From positions 1 through 11,897 of the forward strand of contig JAIOHO010000524.1 of the NCBI GenBank assembly GCA_019912905.1: a stretch of 11,897 nucleotides of DNA, in the 5' to 3' direction. The notes beneath the pieces were generated by a model, which was given only the letters and a program-made list of their open reading frames with translations, was not told the DNA's origin and ran no database searches. The position numbers and the translations under genes are program-made. The stretch is from Anaerolineae bacterium (lineage in GTDB: Bacteria > Chloroflexota > Anaerolineae > Aggregatilineales > Phototrophicaceae). Of this stretch, positions 6,417 to 11,897 are shown piece by piece (position 1 is the stretch's first letter; every line of letters begins with the position of its first letter).

Positions 6417-8111
6417 ATGAAAACAGTCATCCGCACCCTGACCGACAGCGACCGCGCCCTGCTGCCGGTGCTGGCGCAGGTCTGGGGGGTGAAAATCGAC
6501 AACCTCAATGCGCCCGAGATTATCGACCTGCTGGCAGAGGCGATGCTCGACCCGGCGCACGCCGAGAAGGTGTGGGTCGCCCTCAACGATGACCAGCGCG
6601 GCGCACTGCTGGCCCTGTTGAGCAGCGGCGGCAAGATGGCCGGGACCATGTACTCCCGGCTGTTCGGCGACATCCGGCATATGGGCGCGGCGCTGATCGA
6701 GCGGGAGCAACCGCAGCATCAGCCGCAGAGCAGCGCCGAAGCTCTGTTTTATCGCGGCCTGATCGCGCAGACCTTCGAGCAGACCGACGCGGGTGCGCGC
6801 CCGATTATCTATGTGCCCGACGACCTGATTCCCGTGCTGCCTTCGCACAAAACCGCCTATGAAAACCTCGAAGCGGAACCGACCAGCGAACGTCCGGAGA
6901 TGGGGGCGCTGGAGGACGTGGTGAACATCAAGCAGGCGGATACGTCCATCGTCGATGACCTGACGACGCTGCTGGCCTTTTTGCAGTTGCATGGGGTGCA
7001 GGTCGATGAGGATGATTTCAGCCCGGCAGACCGCGAAGCCTTGCAGCCGCACCTGCTTCAGGATGACCCGATCCGGCTGGCCTTTCTGCTGGGAGTCGGC
7101 CTCAGCGCCGACCTCATCGCCGTGGAGGATGGGCGGGCGACGACCCGCCGGGCCGAAACCCGCCGCTGGCTGTCCGAACCCCGCGCCCAGCAGGTGCACA
7201 TGCTGGCCGAAGCCTGGCGATCCAGCACGGTTTTTCGGGACCTGTGGCATGTGCCCGGCCTGTATCCCGAACCGAGCGGCCTGCCGAATTATGATCCGAC
7301 GGTGGCGCGCGGAGCGCTGATGAACTTCCTGGGCGAAATCGTGCCGGATCAGGAGTGGTGGTCGCTGGAAGAGTTTATCGAGGTCGTCAAGCACACCGAT
7401 GCCGATTTCCAGCGTCCCGGCGGCGATTACGACAGCTGGTATATCCGCAGCGAAGCCGGGGATTACCTGCGCGGTTTTGAAAGCTGGGATGCGGTCGAGG
7501 GTGCGCTGCTGGAGTTTTATGTCACGGGGCCGATGCACTGGCTGGGGCTGACCGACCTGGCCGACGATGCCGCCCGACTGACGGCTTATGGCCGCGCCTT
7601 TCTGGATATGATCGCCTGGCCCGCGCCTGCTGAAGCCGAGGACAAAATCCTCGTGGAGGAGGACGGCACGCTGCGGGTGTCGCGCCGCGTCGCGCGCATC
7701 GACCGTTTTCAGGTAGCGCGTTTTACCTCGTGGGTATCACCCGGCGACCAGTATACCTATCGACTCGACGGTTCCGGCATCGCCCAGGCAGACCGGCAGG
7801 GCATCAACACCGGCCACATCACGGCCTTCCTCAAACGCGTGTTGGGTGAGGAGCCGATTCCCTCGAAACTCGCGCAGCTTCTTCAGAACTGGCAGAGCGG
7901 CCCCACCGCCAGCGTCACGCTGGAAGGGCTGATCGTGCTGCGCACCACCGCGCCGGAGACTCTCAACTTCATCCTCGAAACCCCCGCGCTGCGGCGCTAC
8001 CTGGGGGCGCAGTTGGGGCCCATGGCGGTCATCGTCCGCGCCGACCAGTGGGACGCGCTGCGCACCGCCCTTGGCGAGCAGGGCATCCACACGGAACTCA
8101 TCGGGCTGTAA
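6417..8111 (+). CDS. XPB/Ssl2-like helicase-associated-domain protein without a helicase motor
   Basis: A 564-residue protein. Its C-terminal part (about 409-535) reads VEEDGTLRVSRRVARIDRF, then FTSWVSPGDQYTYRLDGSGI, then INTGHITAFL, and it ends in a segment with AVIVRADQWDALRTAL. I recognise this as the Helicase_C_3/XPB_N-type arrangement found in helicase-associated-domain proteins of Actinobacteria and Chloroflexota. The N-terminal half is helical and acidic with winged-helix-like stretches, including ALFYRGLIAQTFEQ and ARPIIYVPDDLIPVLP. There is no Walker A, Walker B or SAT motif, so it is not itself an ATP-driven helicase. A DNA-linked or scaffold role is inferred only. The start is at 6417, not the in-frame ATG at 6390, because the -10 box sits 4 nt before the latter and a good GAGAGG precedes 6417. 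The gene diverges from the haloperoxidase-like gene. Confidence 0.8.
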   Translation: MKTVIRTLTDSDRALLPVLAQVWGVKIDNLNAPEIIDLLAEAMLDPAHAEKVWVALNDDQRGALLALLSSGGKMAGTMYSRLFGDIRHMGAALIEREQPQHQPQSSAEALFYRGLIAQTFEQTDAGARPIIYVPDDLIPVLPSHKTAYENLEAEPTSERPEMGALEDVVNIKQADTSIVDDLTTLLAFLQLHGVQVDEDDFSPADREALQPHLLQDDPIRLAFLLGVGLSADLIAVEDGRATTRRAETRRWLSEPRAQQVHMLAEAWRSSTVFRDLWHVPGLYPEPSGLPNYDPTVARGALMNFLGEIVPDQEWWSLEEFIEVVKHTDADFQRPGGDYDSWYIRSEAGDYLRGFESWDAVEGALLEFYVTGPMHWLGLTDLADDAARLTAYGRAFLDMIAWPAPAEAEDKILVEEDGTLRVSRRVARIDRFQVARFTSWVSPGDQYTYRLDGSGIAQADRQGINTGHITAFLKRVLGEEPIPSKLAQLLQNWQSGPTASVTLEGLIVLRTTAPETLNFILETPALRRYLGAQLGPMAVIVRADQWDALRTALGEQGIHTELIGL

Positions 8112-8125
8112 TACTTACATTATTT

Positions 8126-8134
8126 TGTTATAAT
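8126..8134 (+). promoter_or_regulatory. Extended -10 promoter of the cNMP-binding protein gene
   Basis: TGTTATAAT (TG-N-TATAAT) lies in a markedly AT-rich 100-nt gap, 15 nt after the XPB-like stop codon. The predicted start is about 8141, giving a leader of about 70 nt. The gene is therefore probably transcribed separately from its upstream neighbour, though read-through is possible because no terminator hairpin is visible between them. Confidence 0.6.
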
Positions 8135-8211
8135 TTATTGATATGATAACGTCTCCTTAATGCCTTTCTTGTACATTGCGCCTCTAGGTTGACTCCACAA
8201 GGATCAGGCAG

Positions 8212-8571
8212 ATGAGTACCGTCGATCATTTTAAGAATAGTAAAGATTTCCAGACCTTCACCGCCGGGCAGGTAATCTTTGAAACCGGCGCTCCAGGTGG
8301 TCAGATGTATGCCGTCAAAGACGGCGAAGTAGACATTATTTACCGCGATACGGTGCTGGATACCGTCGGCCCTGGGGGAATTTTCGGCGAGATGGGGCTG
8401 GTGGAGGGCAATGCCTCCCGCAGCGCGACGGCCATCGCGCGCACCGATTGTCAGATCGTGCCGGTGGACAAGCAGCGCTTTTTATTCCTGGTCCACGAAA
8501 CTCCGACGTTTGCCCTCAGCGTCATGCAGATCATGGCGCATCGGCTGCGGCGCATGAATGAACTGATTTAG
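8212..8571 (+). CDS. Stand-alone cyclic-nucleotide-binding domain protein
   Basis: A 119-residue protein consisting of a single Crp/cNMP-binding fold. The beta-roll runs from FTAGQVIFETGAPGG (16-30), through MYAVKDGEVDIIY, to the phosphate-binding cassette. That cassette contains FGEMGL (58-63) with Glu60, and Arg70-Ser71 in ASRSATA. Glu60 and Arg70 are the residues that contact the ribose 2'-OH and cyclic phosphate in CAP and HCN-type domains, so ligand binding looks intact. The C-terminal helix ends at residue 119 with no helix-turn-helix, kinase or channel domain, so any output must be through protein contacts. AAGGA (8199-8203) lies 8 nt before the ATG. It is convergent with an RCK potassium channel gene, 17 nt between stops. 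A partnership is possible but unproven. Confidence 0.9.
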   Translation: MSTVDHFKNSKDFQTFTAGQVIFETGAPGGQMYAVKDGEVDIIYRDTVLDTVGPGGIFGEMGLVEGNASRSATAIARTDCQIVPVDKQRFLFLVHETPTFALSVMQIMAHRLRRMNELI

Positions 8572-8588
8572 CCACACGTCTGTCCGGC

Positions 8589-9668
8589 CTACTCCTCTGG
8601 TGGGGGTGGCCCATCGGGGGCATCCAGTTCTTCCTCGACGCGGTAGATCGCCTGGGGCGGGCCGATAAAGATGAGCGTCTCGCCCGGTTGAATGACGTGC
8701 TGCGTGTTGGGGTTGATGACGATTTCGCCATTAGGTCGCTGGATGGCGAGGATGTTGACATTACGCAGTCGGCGCAGGTCGGATTGGGCGATCGCCCGGC
8801 CCGCCAGCGGCGAATCCGCTTCGATGGTGGCCTGTCCGATGTCCAGATCGGTTTCGTCACCCACGCTGAAGATGTAATTCATAAAATCGTGAACCGCCGG
8901 GCGCAGCAGTGCGACGGCCATGCGGTGCCCGCCGATCAGGTAGGGGCTGACGACACGGTTAGCCCCGGCCCGCCGCAGTTTATTTTCCGTGGTAGGCTCT
9001 GCCGCGCGGGCGACGATAAACAGTTTCGGGTTGATTTCGCGCGCCGACAGCACCGTCAGCACATTATCGGCATCGCTGTTGAGCGCCGCCACCAGGCCCG
9101 CCGCGCGTTCGATGCCCGCTTCGTACAGCACCTCGTCCTGGGTGCCGTCGCCGATGATGTGCGGGATGTTGTCTTCCAGCATATCCTCGCTCAGTTCCTC
9201 GTCTATCTCGACGACGACGAAGGACTGTTTGCGGTTTTGCAGGTCGCGCACGATCTGCTGGCCCATGCGCCCAAAACCGCAGATAATGTAATGCTTTTCC
9301 AGGTGGGTAATATAATCTTCCATACGCCTTTCCCGAATCGATAGCCATAAGCGCTGGCCGAGCACGATGCTGGCGGCATTGCTGATGGCGCTGGTCGCAG
9401 TCGCCACGCCCATCAAAATCAGTACGGAGGTGAAGATGCGTCCGGTGGCCGACAGCGGCTTGACTTCGCCGAAGCCGACGGTCGTGATGGTGATGATGGT
9501 CATATAGAGCGCATCCACTGGCGTCATGTCTTCCAGGATGATGTAGGCCAGCGTGCCCCCCGCTACCAGCACGGCCAGCATCAGCAGCGACAGCTCCAGA
9601 CCCCGCACCGGGTCGGTGAGCATGCTGCGGATGCGCCTGCTCAGTTTTTGCAGCACGTTTCCCATCAT
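8589..9668 (-). CDS. Two-TM potassium channel with RCK (TrkA-N/TrkA-C) domain
   Basis: A 359-residue K+ channel subunit. From the chosen start: TM1 at about 27-44, a pore helix and selectivity filter TTVGFGE with TVGFG at 63-67, and TM2 at about 77-102. An RCK/TrkA-N Rossmann domain follows, opening with CGFGRMG (GxGxxG at 131-136) and ending its second strand in VVVEIDE, which suits a nucleotide such as NAD(H) or ATP/ADP. A TrkA-C domain lies at about 272-339. The C-terminal tail is Pro/Glu-rich. This is the architecture of MthK-type ligand-gated channels, expected to form a tetrameric pore with a cytoplasmic gating ring. The frame is open to an ATG at 9755, but that ATG lies beside the -10 box; ATG at 9668, with AGGA 8 nt upstream, is preferred. 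ATG 9665 is adjacent. Confidence 0.93.
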   Translation of the reverse strand: MMGNVLQKLSRRIRSMLTDPVRGLELSLLMLAVLVAGGTLAYIILEDMTPVDALYMTIITITTVGFGEVKPLSATGRIFTSVLILMGVATATSAISNAASIVLGQRLWLSIRERRMEDYITHLEKHYIICGFGRMGQQIVRDLQNRKQSFVVVEIDEELSEDMLEDNIPHIIGDGTQDEVLYEAGIERAAGLVAALNSDADNVLTVLSAREINPKLFIVARAAEPTTENKLRRAGANRVVSPYLIGGHRMAVALLRPAVHDFMNYIFSVGDETDLDIGQATIEADSPLAGRAIAQSDLRRLRNVNILAIQRPNGEIVINPNTQHVIQPGETLIFIGPPQAIYRVEEELDAPDGPPPPEE

Positions 9669-9684
9669 GACAGATTTCCTGAAA

Positions 9685-9753
9685 GCCAGCCTCGCACCGC
9701 GCAGTGCAGACTGTCCAGCATAAAAGCGAGGTCTGCCAGCCAGCACACCTCGC
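9685..9753 (-). promoter_or_regulatory. Structured leader of the K+ channel gene, terminator-like hairpin
   Basis: On the minus strand GCGAGGT (9753-9747) pairs perfectly with ACCTCGC (9732-9726). An inner TGC/GCA pair and a six-base loop complete the hairpin, and TTTT follows directly at 9725-9722. This is a short intrinsic-terminator shape. A further GCGAGG at 9695-9690, ending 9 nt before the ribosome-binding site, could pair with the same ACCTCGC and exclude the terminator stem. The hairpin starts at the predicted 5' end of the channel transcript. Alternatively it simply terminates transcripts of the small ORF upstream (stop at 9820). Confidence 0.5.
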
Positions 9754-9760
9754 ATGATTG

Positions 9761-9789
9761 ATTATAGAGTTGTTTGGGGAGATGGTCCA
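9761..9789 (-). promoter_or_regulatory. Promoter of the K+ channel gene
   Basis: On the minus strand TGGACC (9789-9784; 4/6 match to TTGACA) is followed after 17 nt by a perfect TATAAT (9766-9761). The predicted start is about 9754, giving an 86-nt leader to the ATG at 9668. This excludes the longer in-frame start at 9755. Confidence 0.6.
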
Positions 9790-9819
9790 ACGGCGTACCG
9801 GAGCCGGTCCTTGCGGGTG

Positions 9820-9957
9820 CTAGCGACCCTGCACCGCCGCAATGTTGCGATGCTGGCCTTCGTATTCGTTGACCTTGCGCGCCGCCGCCGGTGAGATCGA
9901 CACCAGCACGACGACCCCCAGCAGGACCACCATCGTCAGTTTACGCAGTTTCTTCAT
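9820..9957 (-). CDS. Small exported peptide or single-TM protein, 45 aa
   Basis: A short ORF with a classic export signal: MKKLRK, a hydrophobic core (about 8-20), then SPAAA with AxA-type signal peptidase I cleavage after about residue 26. This would release a 19-residue hydrophilic mature peptide containing KVNEYEGQHRN. AAAGG lies 10 nt before the ATG, an acceptable but not ideal spacing. It resembles no family I know. It fills an otherwise empty 400-nt stretch between the K+ channel gene and the histidine phosphatase, and a hairpin with a T-run lies 67 nt past its stop. It could be a lipid- or membrane-associated micropeptide, the remnant of a longer gene, or a chance ORF. The organised signal peptide argues for a real gene. 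Confidence 0.5.
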   Translation of the reverse strand: MKKLRKLTMVVLLGVVVLVSISPAAARKVNEYEGQHRNIAAVQGR

Positions 9958-10118
9958 CCGCTTTCGACCTTTCGTGTGCCTTATTTGCTGGATCAGGATA
10001 GGTCAGGTCGCGTGCGGCGTCCTCTGGCGGAGGGATGAAAGTGCGCTGTGCCATTGGGCCTGAGAGGGTCCATCGAAAGGTGGAGAAAGGCAGTATACAC
10101 GCCGGAGCGTTCCTGCCC

Positions 10119-10124
10119 TATAAT
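10119..10124 (+). promoter_or_regulatory. -10 box upstream of the histidine phosphatase
   Basis: A perfect TATAAT lies 31 nt before the ATG at 10156, predicting a start near 10131. At 17 nt upstream the hexamer TACACG is a poor -35, so the promoter may depend on an activator or on the -10 alone. AGGAG (10145-10149), 6 nt before the start codon, is a strong ribosome-binding site. Confidence 0.5.
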
Positions 10125-10155
10125 CGTCCCATTCCGTTTCTGACAGGAGCAGTCT

Positions 10156-10776
10156 ATGACGCAGCCTACCATCATCCATCTGATCCGGCACGGGGAGGTG
10201 CATAACCCCCAGCAGGTCCTCTATGGGCGTCTGCCGAATTTCCGCCTGAGCGATACCGGGCAGCGGCAGGCCCAGGCCGCGGCGCAGTTTATGCGCGACC
10301 GTGCGCTGGCGGCCATCTTCAGCAGCCCGCAGCAGCGCACCCAGGAAACTGCCGGATTCGTCGCCGGGCATCACCCGGACCTTCAGGTTCGCGTGGACCC
10401 GCGCCTGGACGAGATTCACAGCCCGTATCAGGGCAATCCGCTCAATCAACTGGCGGCGATGGGCTGGGACCTGTACACCAACATCGCGCCGGAGTTCGAG
10501 CAGCCCCTCGACATCCTGCGCCGCACCCAGGAGTTCGTCAATCAGGTGCGCCAGGACTGCGCCGGGTCGGAAGTCGCCGCGATTACGCACGGGGATGTGA
10601 TCGCGTTCATGTTTCTGTTCGTCAAAGGGGTCGAGCCTGCGGCGGGCAAGAAGGTGAGTTTTACTTCGCTCGGCCTGCCCGAAATCTACCCGGCCACCGC
10701 CTCGGTTTCGACGCTGACGTATTTTACTGATGCGCCTGACGAAGTGCCGGAGTACAGTTACAAGCGGCCTTACTGA
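10156..10776 (+). CDS. Histidine phosphatase family protein (phosphoglycerate-mutase-like)
   Basis: A 206-residue cytoplasmic member of histidine phosphatase branch 1. The catalytic core is complete. LIRHGE gives Arg11 and His12, the residue that becomes phosphorylated. Arg61 lies in SSPQQRTQETA, the acidic Glu86 in RLDEIH, and His145 in ITHGDV. These enzymes remove phosphate from small molecules (sugar phosphates, nucleotides, cobalamin or adenosylcobalamin precursors) or act as mutases. Nothing in the sequence fixes the substrate, and no cobalamin genes are nearby. No signal peptide is present and length is typical. It is followed after 37 nt by a P-loop kinase-like gene on the same strand without an intervening terminator, so the two are probably co-transcribed. 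Confidence 0.93.
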   Translation: MTQPTIIHLIRHGEVHNPQQVLYGRLPNFRLSDTGQRQAQAAAQFMRDRALAAIFSSPQQRTQETAGFVAGHHPDLQVRVDPRLDEIHSPYQGNPLNQLAAMGWDLYTNIAPEFEQPLDILRRTQEFVNQVRQDCAGSEVAAITHGDVIAFMFLFVKGVEPAAGKKVSFTSLGLPEIYPATASVSTLTYFTDAPDEVPEYSYKRPY

Positions 10777-10813
10777 TCGGGTTTTATCGCGGGGGAGATG
10801 GAGAATCAGTCCG

Positions 10814-11368
10814 ATGCTTCTGTTCATCGGCGGCGCAGCCCGAACGGGTAAAGGGATTCTGGTGCGCCGCCTCCTGGTCGAGCAGCAGATGTCCTACCTG
10901 AGCCTCGATGTGCTCAAGATGGGTTTGACGCGCGGCGTGCCGGAATACGAGATCGACCCGGATGCGGGTCCGATGGTGCTGGGGGAACGCTTGTGGCCGC
11001 TGGTGCGCGAGATGAGCCTCAACCTGCTGATGGAACAGGTGAATTACAGCATCGAAGGCGAACTGCTGCCGAAACATGTGGCGGCATTACGGTCCGATTA
11101 TCCTGAACAGGTCCGTGCCTGTTTTCTGGGTTATACGGAGATCACACCCGCGCAAAAACTGCATGAGATTCGCGCTCATGCCGGGTATCCTAACGATTGG
11201 TCCAGCGAGTGTTCGGATGCGGAACTGCTGCCCATTATTACCAACATGATCGCCTTCAGTCACTATCTCCGGGAAGAATGCGCCGTTTATGCCTTCCCCT
11301 ATTTCGATACCTCGCACGCTTTCGAGCAGACCCATGATGAGGTCGTCGCCTATATACGTGCTGGGTGA
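10814..11368 (+). CDS. P-loop NTPase, nucleotide-kinase-like, atypical Walker A
   Basis: A 184-residue protein beginning MLLFIGGAARTGKGIL. The beta-strand plus glycine-rich loop at residues 2-14 is a P-loop of adenylate-kinase style (G-x4-G-K-G), but the Thr that normally follows GKG is Ile15. SLDVLKMGL (30-38) sits where zeta-toxin/AAA_33-like kinases carry an acidic substrate or Mg2+ residue. EGELLPKHV (81-89) resembles the E-G-x-x-L-P segment of small-molecule kinases such as 2-phosphoglycerate kinase. I infer a small-molecule or nucleotide kinase fold with unknown substrate. Start choice: the frame is open back to 10730 inside the phosphatase gene, but ATG 10814 places the P-loop at the N-terminus and has GGAGA 9 nt upstream. 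It ends 2 nt before the stop codon of the convergent dehydrogenase. Confidence 0.75.
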   Translation: MLLFIGGAARTGKGILVRRLLVEQQMSYLSLDVLKMGLTRGVPEYEIDPDAGPMVLGERLWPLVREMSLNLLMEQVNYSIEGELLPKHVAALRSDYPEQVRACFLGYTEITPAQKLHEIRAHAGYPNDWSSECSDAELLPIITNMIAFSHYLREECAVYAFPYFDTSHAFEQTHDEVVAYIRAG

Positions 11369-11370
11369 CG

Positions 11371-11897
11371 TTATGGAAAACGTTCGCTGGTGCCGCCTGC
11401 GGTGTGACCGCCATCGACCACGAGCAGTTGGCCGGTCATGAAACTGGAGTCGTCTGACGCCAGGAACAGCACCGCCCGCGCGATCTCCTCCGGGTCGGCC
11501 ACCCGGCCCATCGGCAGTCCTTCGCCGATCTGCCGGAGATAGTCGGGCATATCGTCCGAGCGCGAGTTCCAGCGCGGGACGTAGGTTTCGCCGGGACAGA
11601 CGGCATTGATGCGGATACCCTGGCGGGCGTGGTCGAGGGCCATCGAGCGGGTGAGCTGGGCGACCGCACCTTTGGTGGCACTGTAGGCGGCGGAGCGCTG
11701 CGCGCCGACCACGGCTACATCCGAGGCATTGTTGATGATGACTCCTCTGCCCCGGCCCAGCATGTGCGGCAGGGCGGCCCGACACATATAAAAGATGCCG
11801 TGCACGTTGGTGGCGAACACATCCTGCCAGGACTCGACCGATGTTTCCAGAACTGTGCCAAACGGGACGATCCCCGCGTTGTTGAACAGGATGTCGA
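11371..11897 (-). CDS. Short-chain dehydrogenase/reductase, C-terminal part (5' end outside window)
   Basis: The frame runs from the right edge to a TAA at 11371-11373 and encodes the last 174 residues of a classical SDR oxidoreductase. In the fragment, NNAG is at 5-8, the structural Asn at 30, catalytic Ser58 in NNASD, and Tyr71 and Lys75 in YSATK. The C-terminus carries INAVCPG then ETYVPRW, and FMTGQLLVVDGG. The N-terminal Rossmann GxxxGxG dinucleotide motif is off the window, so NAD versus NADP preference cannot be judged. The active site is complete, so the enzyme should be functional. Substrate (a secondary alcohol, sugar or ketone) is unknown. An internal ATG at 11820 is not the start, because the fold clearly continues upstream. 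Confidence 0.92.
   Translation of the reverse strand, partial: DILFNNAGIVPFGTVLETSVESWQDVFATNVHGIFYMCRAALPHMLGRGRGVIINNASDVAVVGAQRSAAYSATKGAVAQLTRSMALDHARQGIRINAVCPGETYVPRWNSRSDDMPDYLRQIGEGLPMGRVADPEEIARAVLFLASDDSSFMTGQLLVVDGGHTAGGTSERFP

Noticed and set aside
6288..7538. 416-codon minus-strand open frame opposite the XPB-like gene
   Set aside because: No motif, and composition typical of antisense translation. The plus-strand gene has a promoter, a ribosome-binding site and family signatures.
9665..9753. c-di-AMP (ydaO/yuaA-type) riboswitch in the K+ channel leader
   Set aside because: The predicted leader is about 86 nt, shorter than that riboswitch class as I know it, and I could not match its conserved core. 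Only simple hairpins are visible.
10003..10827. 274-codon minus-strand open frame across the histidine phosphatase
   Set aside because: The opposite strand carries an intact catalytic histidine phosphatase; this frame is Arg/His-rich antisense noise.
1..11897. CRISPR array, tRNA, rRNA, insertion sequence or phage attachment site
   Set aside because: I saw no regularly spaced repeats, no cloverleaf-forming segment, no transposase- or integrase-like protein and no terminal inverted repeats with target duplications.

Overview
The window is GC-rich, densely packed chromosomal DNA. I infer a member of the Chloroflexota (Anaerolineae-like). This rests on several things together: a LexA whose recognition helix carries STSVVNYNL, a DUF4173-type membrane protein, an XPB/Ssl2-like protein without a helicase motor, and a YfhO-like polytopic membrane protein. 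That placement is family recall, not a search result. There are no rRNA or tRNA genes, insertion sequences, phage genes or CRISPR arrays.

Layout from left to right. (1) 1-2194, minus: the N-terminal 731 codons of a large polytopic GT-C/YfhO-like membrane protein that runs off the left edge. (2) 2395-4071, plus: a DUF4173-family membrane protein, diverging from the first gene and convergent with lexA, 8 nt apart. (3) 4080-4742, minus: lexA, with a textbook TTGACA-17-TATAAT promoter overlaid by LexA-box-like elements. (4) 4900-6255, minus: an exported vanadium-haloperoxidase/PAP2-fold protein. (5) 6417-8111, plus: a motor-less XPB-like (Helicase_C_3-type) protein behind an extended -10 promoter. 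(6) 8212-8571, plus: a stand-alone cyclic-nucleotide-binding domain. (7) 8589-9668, minus: a two-TM potassium channel with an RCK domain, convergent with gene 6 and with a terminator-like hairpin in its leader. (8) 9820-9957, minus: a small 45-aa exported peptide ORF. (9) 10156-10776 and 10814-11368, plus: a histidine phosphatase followed by a P-loop nucleotide-kinase-like protein, probably one transcript. (10) 11371 to the right edge, minus: the C-terminal 174 residues of a short-chain dehydrogenase.

Most genes look like independent housekeeping or envelope functions, not one pathway. Strand switches are frequent, so most transcripts carry one or two genes. Convergent pairs are nearly abutting, with gaps of 8, 17 and 2 nt. 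Several upstream regions carry an exact TATAAT, which makes the promoter calls unusually readable. The parts most worth following up are the SOS-type control region of lexA, the potential three-segment attenuator in front of the K+ channel gene, the tiny secreted-peptide ORF beside it, and the cNMP-domain/K+-channel neighbourhood. I found no convincing new multi-gene defence or mobile system.
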